Assembly: GCA_963576735.1 (NCBI GenBank)
Contig: OY755197.1
Coordinates: forward strand, 11,730,501 to 11,794,500
Length of the DNA stretch: 64,000 nt
Direction: 5' to 3'
DNA from: Bedellia somnulentella
Taxonomy: Eukaryota; Arthropoda; Insecta; Lepidoptera; Bedelliidae
This document shows positions 1-10,000 of the stretch, piece after piece. A program made the position numbers and the translations under genes. Numbering within the stretch: position 1 is the first letter of the stretch; each line of letters opens with the position of its first letter. The notes under the pieces are model-generated. The model did not search any database. It had not been told where the DNA came from and was given only the letters and a program-made list of their open reading frames with translations.

Positions 1-180
1 GTTTATAAACTGAAATTGTACAAACCATATTTTGAAAAAATGAAAAATGTGAATGTAAAGTGTTTCTTTGTTGCTTCTTCTCTTTACGAACACCTTCCGA
101 AGCAACGGATTAACGATTAATTTAAAACTTTGACGTTCAAAAAATGTTAGTATTTAACTTTATTTTGAAAAATAAACTTT
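1..180 (+). repeat. LINE-A 3' UTR end
   Basis: The first 180 bases match the 3' UTR of the LINE copies at 9049-9240 and 56330-56500: the block with CACCTTCCGAAGCAACGG, then TGACGTTCAAAAAATG and a run of T. The rest of this copy lies left of the window or was truncated on insertion. Confidence 0.85.
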
Positions 181-840
181 TCGACTCTTTTTTGACTTTT
201 TTCATTCTCACATACATATCCAATACACACACACACACATACACTCGTAACTAAACACTTCGCAATATGCACAATTTAGTTAGTTTTATTTTTATTTAAA
301 CCAGTTTTTTTTTGTTTCTTTTTCTCTCTTAATTAAGACTTGTATTATTTGTTGTGTATTTTAAATGTGTTCCCTAGATTCATGCGATACAGGCAATGCC
401 TAGTGCGTGAATCATTGTAAATTCTAATGTAATGTGTTTTTCTTGTAATAAATGTCTTATCTTATCTTATATTATATTTGAATTTGAAAGATAGAACATT
501 TACTTGATATAATGTCCACTGAACAAAGACTGATTCTGAATATTAAACACTTTATAACGAACTTTTGCTGGAACAATGCTGTTTTAATTCTTTTTTTTTC
601 ATATTATATAGTAATTTATTATTCAAGAACATATCATACAACATTAGACAAAAGCACCTTACAACTAACTTAAAACTAAAAATAATTTAACAATAAAATT
701 AAACAATTTAATTCTTTGACATTCAAAGATGCAATCAACATTTCGCACATAAAGTTTAAGTACCAAAACGTAAAACGGATAATTACTCTTTATGGGTTCT
801 TTGGTGAAATTCTTTAGTTCGTCATGTCTGTCTATGTGTT
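181..840. other. Non-coding stretch with a second LINE 3' end
   Basis: There is no gene here. A short CA repeat lies near 226-241. Bases 377-415 match 34494-34530 (CATGCGATACAGGCAA shared), and the copy ends near 470 in AATAAATG plus CTTAT repeats, the look of a non-LTR 3' terminus on the + strand. The rest is AT-rich with nothing recognised. Confidence 0.5.
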
Positions 841-847
841 TGTCCTA

Positions 848-1197
848 ATAACATAACATAAACGTTCATACCGTTTATTGTTGGCAGAGATGACAACGTG
901 ACAGCACCACCTAGTGTCCAAAGTATAGTAGGTACCCTCGTTTTGCTTAGGCAGTGTACTCACGTGATAGGGGGCAGGCCTATCGCCGTTTTGTACGAAT
1001 ATACTGTCACATGACTAAGTACAACTTAGCCATGTGGGTTTCCTCACGATGTTTTCCCTCACCGTTAACAACCATGATAAATTAACCACACATATGACTT
1101 TAGAAAGGACAAATTGGTGTAGGCCCGACCCGGGATTTTAACACTAGTCCTTTGCAAGATAACTGGTGTTCTACCCATTGAGCTATCACGGTATTCG
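848..1197 (-). repeat. SINE-B copy (tRNA-derived)
   Basis: This is the reverse complement of the element at 63195-63560: an AACATAACATAA tail at 848, the shared core with GGGGGCAGGCCTATCGCCG, and the tRNA-like head (A box then B box) ending near 1195. The head is mutated relative to the full copy. I saw no target-site duplication. Confidence 0.85.
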
Positions 1198-1603
1198 TTT
1201 TGATTACATTTAAGGATAGTTCATTAATTTGGAGCCATTGAAAAACCTGTCTAAAACCTGATTCAGCTAATGCAAAAGTATCCTTCCAATGGACCTGACA
1301 AACCTTTTTTTATTTTATAGGCCAAATAATTCTACAAAAAATAAGGAGAAAATCTGTGTTTTTTCATTGTGTAAAAAATGGCTGAAATATTTAGGTTCAA
1401 AGTGCGTATTTTTGCCCGACGGATTTAATTGCCATTGGCGCGGGAAAGTAGCTTTGTGACGTCACAACCCCATCCATTCGTCGCTCATGCTTACGTACGC
1501 ATGGAGTTTTTGTAATTTTGTGGTACAAAATAGCAAATAACTACTGTGTGTATAAATAAATAGTATAAATAGTGTGCCTCAGTGTTACAACTACATAATA
1601 CAT
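1198..1603. other. No gene seen
   Basis: AT-rich sequence with no coding frame or recognised repeat. Confidence 0.4.
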
Positions 1604-1949
1604 ATCACGGCTATTAATGCCTAGAAGGGGTAACCAGAGCTGGGGAATTAGAAATTCCTCAGCCACTTTTGGAAGTTAAGTAGAGAAAAGATGATAAAAT
1701 AAAGTTACTTAAAAGAAAATATCCCTTAAAAGCCCCCAAATACCGTTAGTGACATTTTACTTACACCCATCGGAAGAAATAGGGTAGTGTAATTCTAAGC
1801 CGTCTCTACACGGCCACTTTATAATAAAACTATATCCTTTCCCCACTCAATTTACCAAATGTGGCTGAGGTATTTCTAATTCCTTAGCTCTGGCTACCCC
1901 TTCTAGGGATTTATAGCCGTGAGTATATTTATGTACGTATGTATGTATA
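1604..1949. repeat. SINE-A inverted pair, tails outward
   Basis: A minus-strand SINE-A (1604-1813) abuts a 5'-truncated plus-strand copy (about 1836-1949). Both arms carry the SINE 3' end (GGGATTTATAGCCGTGAGTA on the plus arm), so the pair could fold into a long hairpin. Confidence 0.8.
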
Positions 1950-3416
1950 ATATCGACTATAAATCTCAAAAAAACTTGCCAAAGCTTTACAATCAGGAAT
2001 TCGATTGCTACTTTTCGAGTGGAAAAGGTTGAATGATAAAGTCATCTTTTATTACCCTTACTAATTATTACGGGAAAGAAAAATTTCGACACCAGCGGGG
2101 AAAAAATGCAAAAGAAAAAACCTTTCCTTTATTTATTAGTAACTAGCTGACCCGACAGACTTCCGGGATAAAAAGTATCCTATGTTACAATTTCGGAAAA
2201 TTTTGAAATAAACCACTACTAAGTTATACTGAATAGCTTTAAGCGTGAATTGAAGCGACACTTTGCCTTTGAGTCCGTATAATCTTCCTCCTGCCCCTCC
2301 CTCATTGGTCAACCTCTTTCTAAATATATCATTGTATACACATATCTACCTATAATATTATACTGACATGCGCACTTATCTGTTTTATTACCACTCTCGT
2401 ACTTATACGTATATGTTTATATTCCTAATGTATTCCTTAAGTATATTTTATACATATCTATAAAGTTTAAATTTCCTCGAACATTTTACCAATGTACAGT
2501 TGTTTAATTTATTATTATGTATGTTTGTTTCAAATAAATTAGGAAATAAGCAATAACCATATATAGAGTAGGTTTCTTTCCTTTTTTCTCTGATACAGTA
2601 TTTGTTTCTTATTATTTGATATATATATATTTTTGCTTTAGGTATTAGTTATTATGTAGTAGATATAAGTTTGAGGTGTTGGCTGAAAACCAGCGAACTC
2701 AGCGTTTGTGTCCTGCGTGACTTGCGCTGGGTACATTTGATGCTGAGCCAAGACCTTTTTGGTATCATTACATGTTGTATTTAATTGTTAAATACTGTCT
2801 CTAAATATAATTTTGTTTCTAATACCAAATAAATATGTTACTTAATTACTTACTACAATATTCACGCCTGATTGAACTAAGAGTATCGGAAAAAATGCCT
2901 TAAGCTTTGTCATAAGCAAATTTGACAGTAACAAGTCTGTCCAGTCAGCTAGTATATTAGTATTAAATGTACATGAGGTTTTTATGAACACAAACATTCA
3001 AATGTTATTAGCCTCGTGAAGAAACGAGGTAGTGCTATTCTGTGCTGATAGAATACAGATAATATAAAACATACATTGGCAACAATAATCCTCTATGCCA
3101 TTTATTTATTCTCAATTTCTATAAGTGGTTTAAAGTTGTTACTTCAGCTATCAGGCAGGAAGTATTTAATATATTATAAGGGGTCGGCAAAAGTGCCTAT
3201 TATTTATGTTACTTTATTGTAAACAATCATGTAAAAGGCATAAATCAAGAAGAAATCGCACCATTCCCACGGACCGACTTCGCGCAGTGATGGCGCAGTG
3301 GCAATGATGGACCAGCTCACGGGTTGTGACGTAAAATTAAAAAGCGCGCGAAATCTAAACATTTGAAAGCGGGGTTGAACTTCTAGATATTGCTGCTTCG
3401 GAAATACTGCATGTAT
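1950..3416. other. Non-coding stretch with repeat scraps
   Basis: There is no gene. Bases 2073-2101 (minus) and 2125-2147 (plus) are SINE-C scraps (GAAAGAAAAATTTCGACAC and TTTCCTTTATTTATTAGTAA). Bases 2146-2215 begin TAGCTGACCCGACAGAC, a dispersed-repeat motif. Bases 2675-2850 look like a LINE 3' UTR ending in AATAAATATG. Bases 3005-3050 keep a SINE-A scrap (AGTGCTATTCTGTGCTGATA). Confidence 0.4.
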
Positions 3417-3670
3417 TGACATACATACATACATATATTCACGGCTATAAATCCCTAGAAGAGGTAGCCAGAGCCAAGTAATTAGAAATTTCTCAGCCAC
3501 TTTTGGAAAACTGAGTGGGGAAAAGATGGTAAAATAAAGGTTGTTGGTGATGCGTCTCCAACCGCATCGCCCGAAAATCCTTTAAAAGCCCCAATACCGT
3601 TAGTCGCCTCCTACGTACACCCACCGGAAGAAATGGGGTAGTGCTATTCTAAGCCGACACTACACGGCAT
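3417..3670 (-). repeat. SINE-A, full length
   Basis: The CATACATACATACATATAT tail is at the left, followed by the whole SINE-A body to the CCGACACTACACGGC head at 3670. It is one of the cleanest copies for defining the family. Confidence 0.9.
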
Positions 3671-4275
3671 TCTAATTCATAGCTAATTTTCATTCTGTAA
3701 TAGTATTTTTTGTATATATCGTCGTGTTAGTATTTCATACTTGATCTGTATTTTTGATTTAACTTGATCTAATATTTCCGTGCACTTTTACTTTTTACTG
3801 TTTTCACTAGCTGTGTATGATAAATGACACTTTTCTCCATTCAAATAGTTTTTTTTAAATACGTTTTCTTGGAGATGAAGCTAATTTTAATATAGTTAAG
3901 TATGACACTCAAATATTTAGAATATATTAAATGCTTATTGTTTTCATATAAATAAAAATATGGAAAAGTCTAACTTTCATAGCATTTATAGACAGACACT
4001 CAGGTAAACATGACGTACTAAAATTATTATGTTTTTACCACTCGTCTAGGTAACAATGAAAAACTAATCTCCCATTGAATGTGTTGGTACTTAAACTTTT
4101 AATGTGAAATTTTAATTGAAATTTCGGAATTCATAGAACTGCAATAGTTTTCTTACGGAAATCGTGAGTTATGGAGTTTTCATTAATTAATGTCAGTATT
4201 TTACTGGCAGGTAAATATTGTATCTATTTTAACCTACGTTAACACTTAGAGTTTTTACAGTGCTTGATGTAGTTA
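3671..4275. other. No gene seen
   Basis: AT-rich intergenic or upstream sequence without a recognised feature. Confidence 0.4.
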
Positions 4276-5085
4276 CAGTAGAACCCGTTTAATAATATCA
4301 CGCTTAATACGATTTCTTGCATAATACGCCGCTTTACGGCAGTCCCTGCAACTTGAGACATATTTTTATACATTTCTTAACGGTTAATACGATCGTCTTC
4401 CCGTTTAATACGTCTGCCCGATCGTCATTTCGTGTCTTGTCGCGCATACGCTTTGATTGTTTTGTAATAGTGCATCATTTTTTTGTTACAATATGACTCC
4501 AATTAAGCAATAGGCATTGACATGTCAAAAAAAAATTGAAATATTGAAAGTTTTCGATAAAAAGTCACAAACAACGAATCAAACTCAGTAAGCTGCTGAG
4601 CTTTACTTACCTGTTTCTACGTTACGTACTATTTTAAAGAATAGAGAAGAAATTAAAGAAAGATACAGATCGGGAGGTGTGCAGAGTAAAAAGAAAATGG
4701 TAGGAAAGCTTGAAATTAGAATGGCTTCATCAAGCACGAGCTTCAAAACTGCCCATAAGCGGCCCCATAATATGCGAAAAAGCGTCTAAGGCATTATCAG
4801 CTAGATTTGATACGCTATGTGGCTTCTTTGGATGAAAGTGAAGGCGCACTGCAAATTTTTTCGTAATATTGAAATTCTATAATGCATCAAAATTTTTCTG
4901 TCAAACCAAAATGAGCGATTATTTTAAATAATGTATTGAAAGTACATAATTTTGAAATATTATAAACAAAATTTATAATATGTACTGCGAGCGTTTTATT
5001 TTCCCTATCCCGCATAATACGCTTTCTCGCTTAAGACGCAATTTTGGTGGGGTCCCTGAGGAATCGTCTTAAGCGGGTTATACTG
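4276..5085. mobile_element. pogo/Tigger element, internally deleted
   Basis: The ends are inverted (CAGTAGAACCCGTTTAA at the left; CAGTATAACCCGCTTAA read inward from the right). TA dinucleotides at 4274-4275 and 5086-5087 form the duplication typical of the Tc1/mariner superfamily. The interior around 4615-4830 keeps, in broken frames, the N-terminal DNA-binding part of a pogo/Tigger transposase: ILKNREEIKERY, then WLHQARASKLPISGPI and CEKA, the CENP-B-like region. The DDE catalytic half is absent, so this copy cannot mobilise itself. At 810 bp it is between a full element and a MITE. Confidence 0.85.
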
Positions 5086-5566
5086 TATATTTAAGGTACA
5101 GAGGCATCAAATAAATAGCACACCATAAAACCAGGTATATATCCTTCTTTGCTTCATGATACTTATTTAAAACGTGCATACTGGAGAAATAAAAAAAAAA
5201 ACAACCTATTTTTTGGTTCTACCATAACTTATCTAATTTAACCATATCAATTAATTATCCTTTCTTTTATTTATATAATTAAATTAATATATATCACTTT
5301 TAAGTGTATTTAAACTTAGTGTAAAGTCATTAGACGACGAGCACAAAGAACACATTTAGATCAAATAGGAAATGTACTCAAAAAGCGGGCGTCTGCAGTC
5401 TGAAGAGTAAAATGTATGTATGAAAATATTGATCAGTGTACTCGTAAATGAAGTTTTTGAGGTTTGATAGGATAGCTTAAGTGGTGATCGATAAAATTAA
5501 ATTAAATAAAAAGTAAATTAATCATTTATTTCAAAGTAAAAAGATTAATTTTTGTTTTTATACATA
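5086..5566. other. No gene seen
   Basis: AT-rich sequence, no recognised feature. Confidence 0.4.
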
Positions 5567-5931
5567 AAAGGACCCCGCACAAAATGTTAGGAAAAAGCTT
5601 TTCGGTCAAATTGGCTGAAATTTTGTGAAAACATAGCTTCTTGTACTTTAATTACAACAATAAAATTTCAGTAAAAAAATACAAATTGTCAAAAGTAAAT
5701 ACATCTTTCATGGGTTTATGCGTAAAAATGTACAGTAAAATACCCGAGTACAGAAACCAAATTCAAAGCAGTTAATTAATAGTGATAAAATCATCAACAT
5801 ATACTATTTAGATGCAATATTAAAACAGCTATATTTTAAGAACTAGTCATTAATTAACGCTGTAACTTTCCACAAAATTTCAGCCAATTTGACCGAAAGT
5901 CTTTTTCCTAACATTTTGTGCGGGGTCCTTT
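5567..5931. mobile_element. Foldback element with 61-bp inverted arms
   Basis: Bases 5567-5627 and 5871-5931 are near-perfect reverse complements (outer end AAAGGACCCCGCACAAAATG). The 243-bp interior holds a plus-strand scrap of a LINE C-terminal coding region and 3' UTR (about 5645-5800) related to 53370-53620. No target-site duplication is evident, so the superfamily cannot be assigned. Confidence 0.75.
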
Positions 5932-5999
5932 CAACTTAATACTAAGTTTATTTCGAATTTTGAAGGTGTTTTGTTGAGAGAAGAACTCGTAAGAAACTC

Positions 6000-6220
6000 G
6001 TCAACACACATCTTATTTAACGTCCATTACAATTTTTGTGTTAGCCCAGAAACATTCAGCACAGAGCCCTGATGACACCAAGCCATTTCATCATTAATGT
6101 AATCATTAACATTGTAATAGGCTTTCGAACTAAGATTTAAACTACTGCTCTGAATTTGGTTTCTGTCCTCAGTTATTTTACTGTACATTTTTACGCATAA
6201 CCCCATGAAAGTGTTTTAGC
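6000..6220 (-). pseudogene. LINE RT C-terminus and 3' UTR fragment
   Basis: Read on the minus strand this matches 53395-53600: the stretch encoding the end of ORF2 (MGLCVKFYNKIPDD in the better copy) and the sequence coding ETAWCHQGS. It is a short degenerate piece oriented opposite to the related scrap inside the adjacent foldback element. Confidence 0.7.
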
Positions 6221-6358
6221 GCTGGATAGGAAAATTAATGAATAATAATAATAAAATTGTTTAGTTAGAAAAATCAACTTATTATAACATATTCCTACTG
6301 GCCACGCACTAGGATAAGCCCATCTTACAGGGATGGATGCAATTCCATACTGTAGTTT

Positions 6359-6647
6359 AATGTTTTTTGACATGAATTCCTCATGTGGGGATTATTACTC
6401 ATAAATAAAAGATGTTATTAAAGGAAAGAAAAATCCTCCGAATTAGTTAAAATTCGGAGGTAGGAAACGCAAACACTACTTGAACGTGTAAAAAAGAAAC
6501 AAAGGATAGAGAAATTTCGCGCTGGATGCCAACTGACACTGTAGCTCAGTTGGCAGAGCGACGGGGGCGTATACCCGAAGGTCGCGGGTTCGAACCCCGC
6601 CAGTGTCGAAATTTTTCTTTCCTTTAATAACATCTTTTATTTATAAG
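6359..6647. repeat. SINE-C composite, inverted halves, one insertion unit
   Basis: The sequence TCCATACTGTAGTTT flanks the unit exactly (6344-6358 and 6648-6662), so the whole 289 bp entered in one event. Bases 6359-6434 are the SINE-C 3' half on the minus strand. Bases 6435-6460 are a perfect 10-bp hairpin (CCTCCGAATT, 6-nt loop). Bases 6536-6608 are a tRNA-like head on the plus strand with a perfect 7-bp acceptor stem (GACACTG/CAGTGTC) and a perfect T arm; the anticodon arm does not fold properly. About 35 bp at both outer ends are mutually inverted. The layout fits twin priming. Confidence 0.8.
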
Positions 6648-6797
6648 TCCATACTGTAGTTTTTGTTAATAAGTGTCTATCTGTAATAAAACTAGTTTGC
6701 AAGTCCTGATTTTGTAACTGACAGATACATGGAAAGAAGTAATTTGAAATTTCAATGAATGTCTTGTAACTCTAATTAAATATCCTTCCTCTCACAG

Positions 6798-7001
6798 TTT
6801 ATATTATTTTTAGTTATCTTCAACGTATCGATACCGATAGTACAAAGTGAGAAGGCGCAGGAGAGGCCCATCAGCCGTGTGGTGAACGGGCACGAAGCGC
6901 GACCCCACTCCGCGCCTTACCTGGTATCTTTGAGATCTTGCATGTTTGACTTGGTGGCTTGCAAACATAGATGCGGGGCAGCAATATTGAATCAAAATTG
7001 G
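6798..7001 (+). CDS. Protease visible exon 1 (signal core, activation site)
   Basis: The acceptor is CTCTCACAG just before 6798; the next possible AG (6813) would cut off part of the hydrophobic core. The frame opens [13 protein letters not shown] and continues to SRVVNGHEA (zymogen cleavage after Arg) and the CGAAIL half of the His-loop disulphide. The donor is GTTTGT after the Trp codon, phase 0. Upstream in frame is a stop (6777-6779), so a separate Met exon is required. Confidence 0.8.
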
Positions 7002-10000
7002 GTTTGTTGGATCTAACTTACGTATAAACATAACACAGTATCAGAGATTTTATTACTTCGATTTTTACTGCCCTTTCTTCAATCAACTTCTGTTATATTA
7101 ATATCAAATATATTTTTTTGTATCTTCTAAACTGTCGCAAATTTTGTGAACTTCAAAGTATGAATATATAGCGCAATACTCTCGGAACCCGCCGACACGA
7201 CCCGGCGGCATGTGTTAGAAAAAAATATGTCAAACCTTTGTATGAATACAAGACCCGGCGGGCTTAATGTATATTGTGCTTAATGGGCAGACTATTCCTG
7301 CGCAAAATTCAAGAATGTTTTGGTCACTTCCTGATCACTTTTAAAATTGCAAATCTGGATGAAATTGATTGGTTTAGGTCCCAACAATATGTAAAATGCT
7401 GGACGACCGGATCCGACCGAGCAGGGAAGGTACATCTTGACTGCATTTTATGAATTTTTGATAGTGATTAGTTAATTGGTTTTTGTATTCGTTTCAGATT
7501 GTCACAGCCGCCCATTGTCAACAATCAGTACACTATTTAAGGTATTACTGCGCTTTTAACAGAAGTTTTTTGAGGTCAATGCGGCAAAACTGGACCTTAT
7601 TACCGTAATAATACTTACAATTCCAAAAAGGGGCAGCCAGAGCTTAAGAGCTATAAACTCCTCAGCCACATTTGGAAGTTGACAGGGGCAAGATGGTATA
7701 AAAAAAGGATCGTTGGTGATGGGTTTTTTTTGACTTTTTTGACTTTTTGGGTCTCCAACCACATCACCCTAGAACCTTCTTTTCAGATTTGTCCTTATAT
7801 ATAAAAGCTCCGCACCCTTAGTCGCCTTTTACGACACCCATGAGTAGAAAGGGGTAGTGATATTCTAAGCCGGCACTACATGGCTAAAACTAGTATTAAT
7901 AATACTTATCTGACCGTCAGTTAATGTGTCCCCAAGTCGTATTACCACTATAGCTAGACAGATTAAATTTTCACCCGTAAAGTACTTAAAAAGTAGGAAG
8001 ACAATAGAACAAGTAAATATTTTACAGGTTTCCGTAGAAAAAATAAACTTTTGCTTGGTCTTAAAAGTCAAAAAGTTTATTTTTTAATTTAAATTAGTTA
8101 CTTATATTTTTTAAACGTCAATAGTTTAAATTTGCTGAGTCAACGGTGGCTTCGGAAGATGTTTGTAAAGATAAGAAGCAACATGAAACTCCTCACATTC
8201 ACATTTTTCCATAGTATAGTTTGTACAAATGTACATTTATTATATTTTTACTTTTTTTAAATTTTCTATGCTAATAACGAGGGCAGACATATAGTTTTAC
8301 GCACATGATGTTGGGTCTTTGTCTATTAAAATATCTTGATCCTCTACAGTGTGATTTGAAAGTGTAGTAAGAAGTTATTTGTGAGAAGTGTTGTCCAAGT
8401 TTATGAAATTCTAATGAGCAAAATCAGGAGGCCTAGCACGAGCGCTTTTTTCTCCTGCGGCTGATGTTCATAAAGTTTTTGTCTTACAAAAGCGAGCTAT
8501 CCGATCTATTTACATGTTGAGGTCGAGGTATTCGTTGCGCGAAAAATTTAAAGAAATTGGCATTTTAACTGTCCCTTGCCAATACATATTTGAGAATTTG
8601 ATGTATGCCAAAAAGAATATAGGCCAATTTAGTAAAGTTAGTGATAGGCATACTGTTAATACTCGAAATAAGGAGAAACTTAACGTACCGAAGTGGAGAC
8701 TTAATAAAGAAAGTAACTCCTTTATAGGACTATCCCTGAAAATGTTCAACAAACTTCCTTCTGACATATTGGAATTGCCTGTGGCATCTTTTAAAAAGGC
8801 AATAAAAGCCATGCTTTAAAAGAAGTCTTACTACAGTGTTCAAGATTTTTTAAACGACAAGGACCCAACGCGCACATGACCGTGTCCGTAAAGCTATAAA
8901 TCTTCCCTCGTTATTCCTAGGAATAATTGTCTGGTGAGGATTTTTCTTCTCACGTTATGTGATTGGTTTTTGTGATGGACAATTTATTTTAAATATGTCA
9001 AACTAGCGTTTGGTTCTGTCGCATAGAAAATCTTTTATAAAGTAAAAACATGTTAATAAACTGAAATTGTACAAATCATGTTTTGAAAAAATGAAAAAGT
9101 GTGAATGTAAAGAGTTTCTTTGTTGCTTCTTCTCTTTACGAACACCTTCCGAAGCAACGGACTGATGATAAATTTAAAAAAATTGACGTTCAAAAAATGT
9201 TAATTTTTAACTTAATTTTGAAAAATAAACTTTTTGACTTTTGTCTTTTTTTTTACTCCTCACGATATCGATTAAAATGAGATGAGATGGTATACGATAC
9301 TAAGTAAGTGAGTAAGGGATGGCTGTTTTATACCACGCGATGTCTAGTTCAAAAGTTGCTCGTACTGACTGGGCAGGATTTAATAATACGAGGGGCATGC
9401 CAATAGAAGTTAGATACTTTTTTCTCATTTAATTGACACTGGAAAGCTATACACCATATTTGAATATAGAACACACTTCTTTTATTCATTTTTTATTTGA
9501 ATCAGCATCTTTTTTCCGAGTATCTGGCGGGAATTCACTTGCAACAACGGAGCTCAGTCGACGTGATTTTCGCGCTATGATTTATTATGACTTTGAAAAA
9601 GGTTTAAAGTCTCAGGAATGTTTGAACTTTTGGCTTCTACTTTTGGTGAGTTTGATTGCTCCCGAACAACAGTATTCAATTGGTTTGCTGAATTTAAAAG
9701 AGGACGGGGATGTCTCGAAGATGAAGCGAAGACAGGACGGCCGCCAACCGCGGTCACGCAAGAAAACGTTCGTGCAGTCGAAAAACTTATTTGCTAGAGC
9801 TAGAGCGAGAACTAGAAATCGGATCAGCAGCAATGCAAACCATAATTCACGACCAGCTTTCTCTCCGCAAACGTTGTTCGAGATGGGTGCCGCACAAACT
9901 TAACGATGAGGAAAAAGACAGTCGGGTGGATTGGTGCCTATTCATGATAGATAAATTCAACGGAGGCGAGAAAAAAACGTATATGATATACTGACTAGTG

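Noticed and set aside
1604..1949. Twin priming as the cause of the SINE-A inverted pairs
   Set aside because: Both arms contain the 3' end; twin priming would put different parts of the element in the two arms. Two separate insertions fit better.
6536..6608. A functional tRNA gene
   Set aside because: The acceptor stem and T arm are perfect, but the anticodon stem does not form five pairs with a 7-base loop, and the same block recurs in three other places attached to SINE-C sequence.
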